Source of the DNA: JANMDS01 sp031430575
Lineage (GTDB): Bacteria; Pseudomonadota; Gammaproteobacteria; Burkholderiales; Casimicrobiaceae
Assembly: GCA_031430575.1 (NCBI GenBank)
Contig: JANPBT010000074.1
Coordinates: 1 to 64,000 of the forward strand
DNA length: 64,000 bases
Reading direction: 5' to 3'
Part shown: one piece after another, positions 1-7,707 of the stretch
Position numbering within the stretch: the first letter of the stretch is position 1
How the letters are laid out: each line of letters starts with the position of its first letter
Made by a program: the position numbers and the translations under genes
The notes under the pieces: model-generated
The model's database searches: none
The model's input: the letters and a program-made list of their open reading frames with translations, nothing else
What the model was told of the DNA's origin: nothing

Positions 1-93
1 TCCAAGCGATTGCGCGACTTCGCGCAATGATCGACCTTTACCAACCAGTTGCACCGCTTCATGTTTGAACTGCTCTGTGAATCGATTTGCCAT
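1..93 (-). CDS. IS3-type transposase OrfA, N-terminal fragment (runs off window)
   Basis: The minus-strand frame starts at ATG 93 after a GAGAGGA ribosome-binding site and stays open to the window edge, giving 31 residues. The start MANRFTEQFKHEAVQLV and the following GRSLREVAQSLG are typical of the helix-turn-helix N-terminus of IS3-family OrfA (HTH_Tnp_1). In this family OrfA binds the element ends and is fused to the OrfB integrase by programmed frameshifting. Only the DNA-binding part is visible, so whether the element is intact is unknown. Confidence 0.7.
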   Translation of the reverse strand, partial: MANRFTEQFKHEAVQLVGKGRSLREVAQSLG

Positions 94-161
94 ACTGTTC
101 CTCTCTATGCGTAAATTTACACATCAGAGGTGCTTGCTGTCCATTTTTTTGACTAGGTTCA
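1..161 (-). mobile_element. IS3-family-like insertion sequence, partial (left window edge)
   Basis: The stretch holds the start of an orfA-type transposase gene (1-93) and, upstream of it, an apparent element end. Read on the minus strand the outer end begins TGAACC at about 161 and continues into an A-rich stretch and ATGGACA, the general look of IS3-group ends. The rest of the element lies outside the window, so neither the second inverted repeat nor a target duplication can be checked. The exact boundary is inferred from the TGAACC sequence and from the apparent interruption of the neighbouring reading frame. Confidence 0.55.
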
Positions 162-291
162 ATCTCAAAAAAGTTTTGTTTTGATGCAGGGCTACGCGCA
201 CTGCATCGAAAAGCGTTACGGCAATAAATGCCTTTGAAAGCGCGGCAGTATTTGCCAGCAAAATCGCCGTCGCTAAAGCAGTTATTTTCAT
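162..291 (-). pseudogene. 5' fragment of a secreted or membrane protein gene, cut by the IS end
   Basis: The minus-strand ATG at 291 has a good Shine-Dalgarno (TTAGGA, 7 nt upstream) and encodes MKITALATAILLANTAALSK, which looks like a signal peptide or membrane helix. About 43 codons later the frame enters the putative IS end and stops soon after inside it. The simplest reading is a gene interrupted by the insertion. The product is not recognised. It could also be a chance ORF, but the ribosome-binding site plus signal-like start argue for a real gene. Confidence 0.35.
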
Positions 292-445
292 TTCGATTCC
301 TAAGTGCATTCATTGAGATGCTGCTTCTGTCGCAGTGTGAGCTTGCGAAAATGAAGCAACGGTGTGAATGTTAGAGATCGAGGCTTAGAAGTAGCTTAGG
401 GAATGCGCGCGTCGAAGAATGAATGTGTATTAAATTAATTTACAC

Positions 446-480
446 GATACCTGCGGCGCAGATTCTGCGCCGCAGGTATC
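446..480. terminator. Inverted pair of the dispersed repeat, 3' of ppc
   Basis: Two copies of the dispersed repeat lie head to head: GATACCTGCGGCGCAG (446-461) and its exact reverse complement (465-480), separated by ATT. The result is a perfect 16-bp stem with a 3-nt loop, 13 nt past the ppc stop codon. There is no strong U tract, but position and symmetry suggest a transcription terminator or a 3'-end-protecting hairpin. Termination activity is inferred. Confidence 0.6.
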
Positions 481-493
481 TTCGTATAAGAGA

Positions 494-3235
494 TCAACCG
501 CTATTGCGTAAGCCAGAGGCTAAGCCATTGACGGTGAGGTGAATCCCGCGGGTAATGCGCTCGTCAGTCTCGCCCGCGCGATGGCGGGCGATGAGCTCGA
601 TTTGCACGTGATTGAGTGGATCGAGATAGGGAAACCGATGGGCGATGCTGCGCTTTAAGGTTGGATTATCAGCGAGTAGGGGGGCTTGCGTGATGCGCTC
701 GACCGCGGCGACAGTGCGGGCGTGCTCTTCGGTGATTTTTGGCCAGATGCGATCGCGCAGCGCAGGCTCTGCGAGCTGAGCGTAGCGCTCAGCGATTGAG
801 AGATCGGTCTTAGCGAGCACCATGCCCATGTTTGCGATTGCAACGCGGAAGAAAGGCCATTCTTGTGCCATGCGCAGGAGCGTGGCGAGGCCTTGCGGAT
901 TGGCGGCGAGATAAGCATCAACCGCGCTACCAAAACCAAACCACCCCGGCAACATGACGCGCGCTTGGGCCCAACTGAATACCCACGGAATTGCGCGCAG
1001 GTCTTCGATGCGCGTGGAGGCCGTGCGCGACGCGGGGCGGCTGCCGATATTAAGGCCCGTGAGCTCGCCGACCGGGGTCATCTGCCGGAAGAAAAGATCG
1101 AAGCCAGGTGTGTCGTAAACGGTTGCCCGATAGGCTTTAAATGCGCTGGCGGAAAGCGTGGTCATCACCGCTTCATAGTGCGCGATTTCTGGGCTTTCTA
1201 CGGTCGGTAAAAAACTAGCTTCGAGCGTTGCAGCGAGGAGCGCTTCTAAATTTCGGCGGGCGATTTCTGGGTCGCTATATTTGCTGCCGATGATCTCACC
1301 TTGCTCGGTCAAGCGCAGATTACCTTGCACCGTACCCGGCGGTTGCGCAAGGATGGCATCGTGGCTAGGGCCGCCGCCACGCCCCACGGTGCCGCCGCGC
1401 CCGTGGAACAAACGCATGCGCACGCCTGCCTCGGCAAATACATCGCGCAGCGCATTCTGGGCGTTGTAGAGCGACCAAATCGAGGTGAGATAGCCGCCGT
1501 CTTTATTGCTGTCGCTGTAGCCAAGCATGATTTCTTGTAAATCGCCCTGCGCGTGCAACCATTGCCGATATTGTGGATGGGCAAAGGCAGTGCGCATGAT
1601 TTCGGGCGCTGCCTCAAGATCGGCAATCGTCTCGAAGAGGGGAACGATACGCAGCGAAAGGGGCTCAAAAAGGGCTGAATCTGCGCCGCAGGTATTTGCC
1701 GATTGGCAGAGGCCCGCTTCTTTCAAGAGCACTGCAACTTCTAAAAAATCTGAAAAAGACTGCGCCTTGGAAATGATCGTTTGGGTAATTGCCTCAGCAC
1801 CAAATTGCGCGCGCGCCGAGCCTGCCTGCCTAAATATGGCAAGCTCGGTTTGCGTGCGCTCGGAAAGCGCCATGTGCGCGCTGCTGAGCGGGCGGGCGTG
1901 GGTGAGCTCGCGCGAAAGCAGCGCGACGCGCGCGGGCTCGTCTAGCGTGAGGTAGTCATCGGCGACACCGCAAATTTTGAAAAGCTCATCAATGGTGCTT
2001 TCGTGAATATCGCTGTTTTGCCGCAAATCTAATGGCGCGAGATGAAACCCAAAAAGTGCGCCTGCGCCAATGAGTGGGCTGAGGCGATGCGCTGCGAGGG
2101 TTGCGCTGCCGTGGCTTAAAAGCGATGCTTCGATGATGCGCAGATCAGCCAACCATGCGTGCGCGGATGCATACGGCGCGAGCGCCACGCCCGGCGCGGG
2201 AACGGCAGTGAAATCAACAAGTGAATGCGCAGTTGCTGCGAGCCGTGCGTAAATGCCGACCAACGCTTGGCGATACGGCTCATCTTGCCGATGGGGCGAA
2301 GTATCTTGGGCAGCACTGGCCAATGCCAATACTTGCGGCGTAACCTCGACGACCCGCGTGGAAAGCGAAAGCTCTCGCCCCAAGTGGTGAAGCTCGTGCA
2401 GGTAATGACCAAAAGCGACGCTGGCCTGCGCGCGCACGGCGTAATCCAGAGTTTCAGCAGTTACGAACGGATTGCCATCGCGATCACCGCCGATCCAAGA
2501 GCCTACGCGCATCGCGGTGCTCGGTGCGACGTTGAGCGATTTTGCGAGCCGAATATGCAACGCAGGCAACTCGCGCAAAAAACTGAGCCGGAAGAAATTA
2601 AGCCCATTTTCGATTTCATCGATCACCCGCAATTTGGTCAAACGCAGCATCGCGGTTTGCCATAGAGTGAGCACGCCGCGGGCGAGTGTCTCGTTGGCGA
2701 CTTCATCATCATGATCTTCGCGCTGTGCGAGCGCATCGGCAATCATGCGCTGGCACTCGAGGACGCTTTGGCGCTGCACTTCGGTCGGATGGGCGGTCAA
2801 TACGGGGCTGACGTGCAGACTTTGCGCCGCTGCGCGCAGCGCGGTTTCGTCAATCCCGCGTTTGCGCAAAGCATCAAGCGTGGCCGCGAGTGAGCCTACC
2901 TGCGGCGCAGATTTTGACTCGCGATAGGCACGTCGACGGCGATTTTGGTGCACATCCTCAGCGATGTTGGTCAATTGCGAGAAGTAAGAAAACGCCCGCA
3001 CGACATCGAGCACTTGCTCAATCGGCAGCGCTTGCAGGCTCGCCGTTAACGCCCGGGAGTGGGCTTGGCGGGCGCCGCCTTCCGCCCGGTGATAGGCCAC
3101 GGCCTCTTGGCGCACGCGCTCGACGGCCAAAAAGCGGGCTTCGCCGTGTTGCGCGCGGATCGTATCGCCTAGCAAATTTCCAAGCAGGCGGATGTCGTCG
3201 CGCAGGTGTGCGTGTTTGTCGTCGTCGGTGATCAT
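494..3235 (-). CDS. ppc: Phosphoenolpyruvate carboxylase
   Basis: Cytosolic anaplerotic enzyme that makes oxaloacetate from PEP and bicarbonate. Visible family motifs are the catalytic-His segment LTAHPTEVQRQS (about residue 147), GGDRDGNPFVT, the LGYSDSNKDGG stretch, the glycine-rich loop FHGRGGTVGRGGGP, GSRPASR, and the typical C-terminus ending RNSG. Length is 913 aa against 883 in E. coli. ATG 3235 was chosen because family similarity begins there (DDIRLLGNLLGDTI); an upstream TTG at 3307 would put a repeat copy and the end of the preceding gene into the protein. Two repeat copies lie inside: 1681-1691 (read TCGAD) and 2900-2910 (read SAPQV). It is the last gene of a minus-strand run after the DegV-like gene. 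Confidence 0.96.
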   Translation of the reverse strand: MITDDDKHAHLRDDIRLLGNLLGDTIRAQHGEARFLAVERVRQEAVAYHRAEGGARQAHSRALTASLQALPIEQVLDVVRAFSYFSQLTNIAEDVHQNRRRRAYRESKSAPQVGSLAATLDALRKRGIDETALRAAAQSLHVSPVLTAHPTEVQRQSVLECQRMIADALAQREDHDDEVANETLARGVLTLWQTAMLRLTKLRVIDEIENGLNFFRLSFLRELPALHIRLAKSLNVAPSTAMRVGSWIGGDRDGNPFVTAETLDYAVRAQASVAFGHYLHELHHLGRELSLSTRVVEVTPQVLALASAAQDTSPHRQDEPYRQALVGIYARLAATAHSLVDFTAVPAPGVALAPYASAHAWLADLRIIEASLLSHGSATLAAHRLSPLIGAGALFGFHLAPLDLRQNSDIHESTIDELFKICGVADDYLTLDEPARVALLSRELTHARPLSSAHMALSERTQTELAIFRQAGSARAQFGAEAITQTIISKAQSFSDFLEVAVLLKEAGLCQSANTCGADSALFEPLSLRIVPLFETIADLEAAPEIMRTAFAHPQYRQWLHAQGDLQEIMLGYSDSNKDGGYLTSIWSLYNAQNALRDVFAEAGVRMRLFHGRGGTVGRGGGPSHDAILAQPPGTVQGNLRLTEQGEIIGSKYSDPEIARRNLEALLAATLEASFLPTVESPEIAHYEAVMTTLSASAFKAYRATVYDTPGFDLFFRQMTPVGELTGLNIGSRPASRTASTRIEDLRAIPWVFSWAQARVMLPGWFGFGSAVDAYLAANPQGLATLLRMAQEWPFFRVAIANMGMVLAKTDLSIAERYAQLAEPALRDRIWPKITEEHARTVAAVERITQAPLLADNPTLKRSIAHRFPYLDPLNHVQIELIARHRAGETDERITRGIHLTVNGLASGLRNSG

Positions 3236-3254
3236 ATTGAGGGCGTGCAGAGCA

Positions 3255-3272
3255 AAATCTGCGCCGCAGGTA
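3255..3272 (-). repeat. Dispersed repeat copy in the ppc leader
   Basis: Exact core CTGCGCCGCAG at 3259-3269, with AAAT before it and GTA after it on the plus strand. It sits between the DegV-like gene (ends 3282) and the preferred ppc start (3235), so it would lie in the ppc ribosome-entry region of a shared transcript. Confidence 0.85.
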
Positions 3273-3281
3273 GAAAGGAAA

Positions 3282-4211
3282 TTAAATAAGGAAACGGTGA
3301 CTGGCAAAACCTATGGAAAGCGCGCCAGCGCCGATGTTGGATGCCCCGACAATGCTCATCGGGGAAAGTAAAACTTCTACACCGCGGGCTTTGGCGTTTT
3401 CGCGCAAGAGCTGATAATCGGTGCGTCTTTCGATATCGTTTAGATCACCGGCATAGCTAAGCGCAATCGTTGGCTCGTCGATCCCGCGGGCGAGGGCATC
3501 AGCCGCTGCAACGAAGGCTTGATTGATCGCTTCGGCGTTGTTGTGGCCATTCACCAATGTTGTGGTCACGCCGTTGTAGGTGTGAAGCACCGGTGCTCGC
3601 TCGCTGGGCTTCGTCCAGCGCTGAAGCAGTCGAGTCACTGCCGATTCATCGTGATTGGTTAAAGCGGAGGGTTTTGCGTAAGTTGATGTTGGCACAACTA
3701 ACGTATGGATTGCACGGCGGACTGCACTCAGGCGTTGTACGATTTGCTCGGGGTCGTCTTTGCGCTTGAGCTGGCGCACTGCCGCGCAGGCAAGAACGGC
3801 TTCGCCTGAGAACATCGTGCGTGAATCCATCACCCACATGCGAAATTGCGTACGAAAATTGGTGTTACGCCGCGCCCGTTGATGTAGCCCCATCAAGCGC
3901 GGCGCAGCTTGCGAGCACGAGGCAAACACCATGCTTGAAGTGGCCGCGCTCGTGAGCTGTAATAGGGAATCGCGGTTAGCCTGCACATTTTCTACAAAAA
4001 AGCGCTGAATCTGCACATGATCAAGCGCGCGCACGCTGAAATGACCGCAGTTGGGTGCTCGTAAACGCTTAAAAAAAGCTTCGGTCACGTCGGCCGCGCG
4101 ATTGTCAAAAATATCGCCATCGCGGCCTAGGGCTTGCATGGGCAAAACGACGATTTTGTTGTCATCCAAATACCACTGCGGCAAATCGCACGCGGCATCC
4201 ACAGCGATCAC
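3282..4211 (-). CDS. DegV family protein (fatty-acid-binding type)
   Basis: DegV proteins bind a fatty acid; in Firmicutes the FakB members present it to the kinase FakA. Seen here: the N-terminal strand IAVDAACDLPQWYL followed by IVVLPMQALGRDG, the middle segment MWVMDSRTMFSGEAVL, and the C-terminal VGASNIGAGALSIGF, which match the three conserved DegV blocks. GTG 4211 is preferred: it places IAVDAACDLP at the N-terminus, as in the family, and overlaps the TGA of a possible upstream small ORF (GTGA). A longer frame from GTG 4280 adds 23 charged residues unlike the family. No FakA partner is visible. The ligand is inferred from the family only. Confidence 0.75.
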   Translation of the reverse strand: MIAVDAACDLPQWYLDDNKIVVLPMQALGRDGDIFDNRAADVTEAFFKRLRAPNCGHFSVRALDHVQIQRFFVENVQANRDSLLQLTSAATSSMVFASCSQAAPRLMGLHQRARRNTNFRTQFRMWVMDSRTMFSGEAVLACAAVRQLKRKDDPEQIVQRLSAVRRAIHTLVVPTSTYAKPSALTNHDESAVTRLLQRWTKPSERAPVLHTYNGVTTTLVNGHNNAEAINQAFVAAADALARGIDEPTIALSYAGDLNDIERRTDYQLLRENAKARGVEVLLSPMSIVGASNIGAGALSIGFASHRFLI

Positions 4212-4351
4212 GGTGCGCGGATGCGTGCGCCTTTCGTGCGCATCGGGAATTTCATGTCGTCGATCTTGCGGTAAATCCACTTTAAGCTGGGCGCGCTACG
4301 CGCGAGTTGCAATTCATAGAGAAATTGTGTCACGGCCTCGGTGTGCTGCAC
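4208..4351 (-). CDS. Possible 47-aa small ORF translationally coupled to the DegV-like gene
   Basis: A minus-strand frame from GTG 4351 encodes 47 residues, including HTEAVTQFLYELQLARS and SLKWIYRKIDDMKFPMRTKG, with mixed, protein-like composition. Its TGA (4210-4208) overlaps the preferred GTG start of the DegV-like gene in a GTGA junction, the usual geometry of translational coupling. An in-frame stop lies shortly upstream, so the ORF cannot be much longer. No good Shine-Dalgarno was found. It may be a real small protein, or the displaced N-terminus of the DegV protein after a frameshift. The family is not recognised. Confidence 0.4.
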   Translation of the reverse strand: MQHTEAVTQFLYELQLARSAPSLKWIYRKIDDMKFPMRTKGARIRAP

Positions 4352-4400
4352 AATGCAATTTGCAAGTGCCAGCAGTGGAATAATCCGCTACAAATGACTT

Positions 4401-5516
4401 ATGGGTAATTACGTGTCCCAAATTAAGGTTACTGATCTCCACCACCGCTACGATCGCGAGCCCGTGCTTCGTGGCGTGAGCTTTTCATTAAATCCCGGAG
4501 CGATCGGCTGCTTGCTTGGCCCCAGCGGTTGCGGCAAGACCACCCTTCTGCGATGCCTGGCGGGCTTTGAAGCGATTACCGAGGGCTGCATCGAGATCGG
4601 TGGGCAAATCGTGAGTGCACCGGGTAAGACAGTTCCTCCCGAAGCGCGCGGCGTTGGTGTGGTCTTCCAAGAATATGCGTTGTTTCCGCATTTAGATGTT
4701 GCGCGCAATATTGGGTTTGGGTTGGGCAAAATACCTGCGGCGCAGTTTTCGGCTCGGATTGATGAAATGTTGGAATTAGTGGGTCTTTCTGATCAGCGTG
4801 AAGCGTACCCCCATGAGTTGTCTGGCGGCCAACAGCAGCGGGTTGCGTTGGCCCGTGCGCTCGCGCCAGCGCCTAAATTGGTTCTTTTCGATGAGCCCTT
4901 TTCGAGCCTAGATGTTGAGCTGCGCGAAGCCTTATCCTCGCAAGTGCGGAGCATTTTGAAAGCCACTGGCGCAACGGCACTTTTGGTCACCCACGATCAG
5001 CACGAAGCTTTTGCGCTCGCTGACGAAATCGGCATTCTGCGCGATGGCAGGATCGAGCAGTGGGATAGCGCCTACCGGCTTTATCATGAGCCTCGAACGC
5101 GATTTGTTGCCGATTTTGTCGGTCAGGGCGTGTTTTTACCCGCGGCCCAGATTGATGGTAACCATGTCGATACCGCTGTTGGATCGCTGACCCTAGACGA
5201 TCCTCTGCCGACGACGCCGGCCGGTCAGTACGACGTGCTGTTGCGCCCGGACGACGTCATCCACGACGACGCCAGCCCAGTCACCGCGCGCGTAGTGAGT
5301 AAAGCTTTTCGCGGTGCGCAATTTCTCTATACCTTGGAGCTTTCCGGGGGGCAACGCGTACTTTCTTTAGTGCCGAGCCACCATAATCATGCCATTGGTG
5401 AAGCCATTGGCATCCGCGTTGAGCCCGATCATGTGATCGCCTTTGCCCGCGAGGGCGGTGCGCCCGTCGCCATAGGCGCTTCCGCACCCGCCCTATTGCA
5501 GCAGCAGTCTGGCTAG
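4401..5516 (+). CDS. ABC transporter ATP-binding protein, Fe3+/polyamine (FbpC/PotA) type
   Basis: Cytosolic ATPase of an importer. Walker A GPSGCGKTT (residues 40-48), Q-loop FQEYALFPH, signature LSGGQQQR (140-147), Walker B LVLFDEP (160-166) and switch His (VTHDQ) are all present. A C-terminal TOBE-like region (about 240-350) contains LLRPDDV. This layout is shared by ferric-iron, spermidine and sulfate importers; the signature and spacing look most like the iron type. No permease or binding protein is adjacent, so it is an orphan here. A repeat copy at 4735-4745 encodes IPAAQF at residues 111-116. The start could also be GTG four codons downstream. It is divergent from the DegV unit. Confidence 0.85.
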   Translation: MGNYVSQIKVTDLHHRYDREPVLRGVSFSLNPGAIGCLLGPSGCGKTTLLRCLAGFEAITEGCIEIGGQIVSAPGKTVPPEARGVGVVFQEYALFPHLDVARNIGFGLGKIPAAQFSARIDEMLELVGLSDQREAYPHELSGGQQQRVALARALAPAPKLVLFDEPFSSLDVELREALSSQVRSILKATGATALLVTHDQHEAFALADEIGILRDGRIEQWDSAYRLYHEPRTRFVADFVGQGVFLPAAQIDGNHVDTAVGSLTLDDPLPTTPAGQYDVLLRPDDVIHDDASPVTARVVSKAFRGAQFLYTLELSGGQRVLSLVPSHHNHAIGEAIGIRVEPDHVIAFAREGGAPVAIGASAPALLQQQSG

Positions 5517-5714
5517 GGTATACTTCGTGCAACGAAAAAGGTGGGCGGTAGCTCATTTTTTTTTGGCTTTTTCCGTGTGGCATCTTCGGCAGCATCGCAG
5601 CTTTAGCGCGATCTTGGTTCCGCTCACGGGCTTCCCAGCGACTTTTCTGACTCAAAGCGCGGTGGCAAATGATGCCGCGGGCGGTTGCTATTTTGAGCCG
5701 TTTTTTGAAATTTC

Positions 5715-6197
5715 GTGAGTGATGGGGTGGTCGTGGCAGCGCAGTCTTTGGAAGAAATGTGCATCGCGCTGGTCGAGCCGTTGGGTTACGACATTGTGGA
5801 AATCGAGCGTTCGCCCAAAGGCCAAATTTTGCGGGTGTATATCGATCGATTGGATCGGGAACGCATCACCGTTGAAGATTGCGCTGCAGCAAGCAACGCG
5901 TTGCAAGACGCGATTGACGCAAGCGGAGTTGATTACGATCGGCTGGAAGTATCTTCGCCGGGCGTTGATCGGGCGCTGAATCGGCCCGTGCATTATCAGC
6001 GTTTTGTCGGCGAAACCGTTTCTTTAAAGCTGGCCACAAAACGCACCGGACGCGCGATTTTTGAGGCTAAGCTGGTTGATGCAGATAACGCAGGATTTAG
6101 TGTTGAATTTGAGGGTGCGCACTTGCGCATCGAGTATGAAGAAGTAAAAAAGGCGCAGCTCAAAGCGGCGCTGGACTGGAACGCAGTGGAGAAATGA
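5715..6197 (+). CDS. rimP: Ribosome maturation factor RimP
   Basis: Assembly factor for the 30S subunit. The 160-aa protein has the family pattern: VEPLGYDIVEIE near the N-terminus, LRVYIDR, VSSPGVDRALNR around residue 80 and a C-terminal Sm-like domain. The start is GTG 5715. It is the first gene of the nusA-infB-rbfA-truB operon, four nt before nusA, which is the classical arrangement. About 200 nt upstream hold no gene and probably the operon promoter. Confidence 0.95.
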   Translation: MSDGVVVAAQSLEEMCIALVEPLGYDIVEIERSPKGQILRVYIDRLDRERITVEDCAAASNALQDAIDASGVDYDRLEVSSPGVDRALNRPVHYQRFVGETVSLKLATKRTGRAIFEAKLVDADNAGFSVEFEGAHLRIEYEEVKKAQLKAALDWNAVEK

Positions 6198-6201
6198 AGC
6201 G

Positions 6202-7686
6202 ATGAACCGCGAAATGTTAGTTTTAGTTGACGCCCTTGCGCGCGAAAAAAGCGTGCCGAAAGAGATCGTTTTTCAGGCGCTCGAAAACGCGTTGGCGCAA
6301 GCCACCAAGCGTCAGCATGCCGACAAGATCGAAGCCCGTGTGGCCATCAACCGTGAAACCGGCGAATACGACGCATTTCGTCGCTGGGAAGTGGTGACCG
6401 ACGATGACTTCGTGGCCCCTGATAACCAGATGATGCTGCGCGAAGCCGAAGAAATTAAAGTCGGCTCAGCGCTCGGTGATTTCATCGAAGAGCCGATGGT
6501 CGCTCCCGAGTTTGGCCGCATTGGCGCACAGGCTGCGAAGCAAGCGATATTGCAGCGGATTCGCGATGCCGAGCGTGAGCAAATGCTAGAAGAGTTTTTA
6601 GCGCGAAACGATACGTTGGTCTCTGGTACCGTGCGTCGAATGGATCGTGGCAGCGTAGTCGTTGAGGCCGGGCGCATTGAAGGGCTGATCCCGCGAGATC
6701 AAATGATCCCAAAGGAAAATTTACGTCCCGGTGATCGGGTGCGCGCCTATCTTTCAAAAGTGGATCGCACCGCGCGCGGCCCGCAGTTAATGCTTTCGCG
6801 TATTTCACCAGAATTCATTAAGCGCCTTTTCGAGCTGGAAGTGCCTGAAATCGAAGAAGGCCTAATTGAAATGAAGGCTGCTGCGCGTGATCCTGGCGTG
6901 CGGGCAAAAGTCGCGGTCAAGTCTAACGACCGCCGCATCGACCCGCAAGGCACATGCATCGGTATGCGTGGTGCGCGCGTCAATGCCGTGACCAATGAGC
7001 TTGCGGGCGAACGGGTCGACGTCATCTTGTATTCTGATGATCCTGCGCAATTTGTGATTAATGCGCTTGCGCCCGCGCAAATTTCTCGCATCATGGTCGA
7101 TGAAGAAAAGCACGCGATGGATGTCGTCGTTGACGACGAAAATCTCGCCATTGCGATTGGTCGTGGCGGTCAAAATGTGCGTTTGGCCAGTGAATTGACG
7201 GGCTGGAAACTCAATTTGATGTCCTCAGACGAATCTGAGAAAAAGCAGCAAGATGAAGCACAAAAAGTGGTTCAAATCTTCATGGACAAGCTAGATGTTG
7301 ATGAAGAAGTAGCGCAGATTCTGATCGAGGAAGGTTTTTCAACGCTCGAAGAAATCGCGTATGTTCCCGTGGCCGAGTTGCAGGCGATCGAGGGCTTTGA
7401 TGCTGAAACGATTGAAGAGCTCCGCAATCGCGCTCGCAATGCCGTGCTCACTGCTGAGATCGCGCGCGAAGAGTCACTCGATAAAGTGACAGATGATCTG
7501 AAAACGCTCGAGGGTGTGGATGCGGCGTTGTTGGCAACCCTTGCCGGTAAGGGCGTGCTCACCCGCGATGATCTTGCGGATCTGGCGACAGACGAATTGA
7601 TCGAAATGACAGGGTTGCCCGAAGAAAAAGCGACGGCGCTCATTATGAAAGCCCGCGAACATTGGTTTGCGGCGCAATCTAACTAA
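6202..7686 (+). CDS. nusA: Transcription termination/antitermination protein NusA
   Basis: RNA polymerase-binding elongation factor acting in pausing, termination and antitermination. Over 494 aa the order is the N-terminal polymerase-binding domain, S1 domain (about 135-200, LVSGTVRRMDRGSVVVE), KH1 and KH2 (CIGMRGARVNAV; AIGRGGQNVRLASELTGW), then two acidic helix-hairpin-helix repeats (about 365-420 and 440-490), as in proteobacterial NusA. No repeat copy lies within it. ATG 6202 follows the rimP stop closely, so expression is probably coupled. Confidence 0.97.
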   Translation: MNREMLVLVDALAREKSVPKEIVFQALENALAQATKRQHADKIEARVAINRETGEYDAFRRWEVVTDDDFVAPDNQMMLREAEEIKVGSALGDFIEEPMVAPEFGRIGAQAAKQAILQRIRDAEREQMLEEFLARNDTLVSGTVRRMDRGSVVVEAGRIEGLIPRDQMIPKENLRPGDRVRAYLSKVDRTARGPQLMLSRISPEFIKRLFELEVPEIEEGLIEMKAAARDPGVRAKVAVKSNDRRIDPQGTCIGMRGARVNAVTNELAGERVDVILYSDDPAQFVINALAPAQISRIMVDEEKHAMDVVVDDENLAIAIGRGGQNVRLASELTGWKLNLMSSDESEKKQQDEAQKVVQIFMDKLDVDEEVAQILIEEGFSTLEEIAYVPVAELQAIEGFDAETIEELRNRARNAVLTAEIAREESLDKVTDDLKTLEGVDAALLATLAGKGVLTRDDLADLATDELIEMTGLPEEKATALIMKAREHWFAAQSN

Positions 7687-7707
7687 GGGCGGCAGGAGAG
7701 ACCAAGC

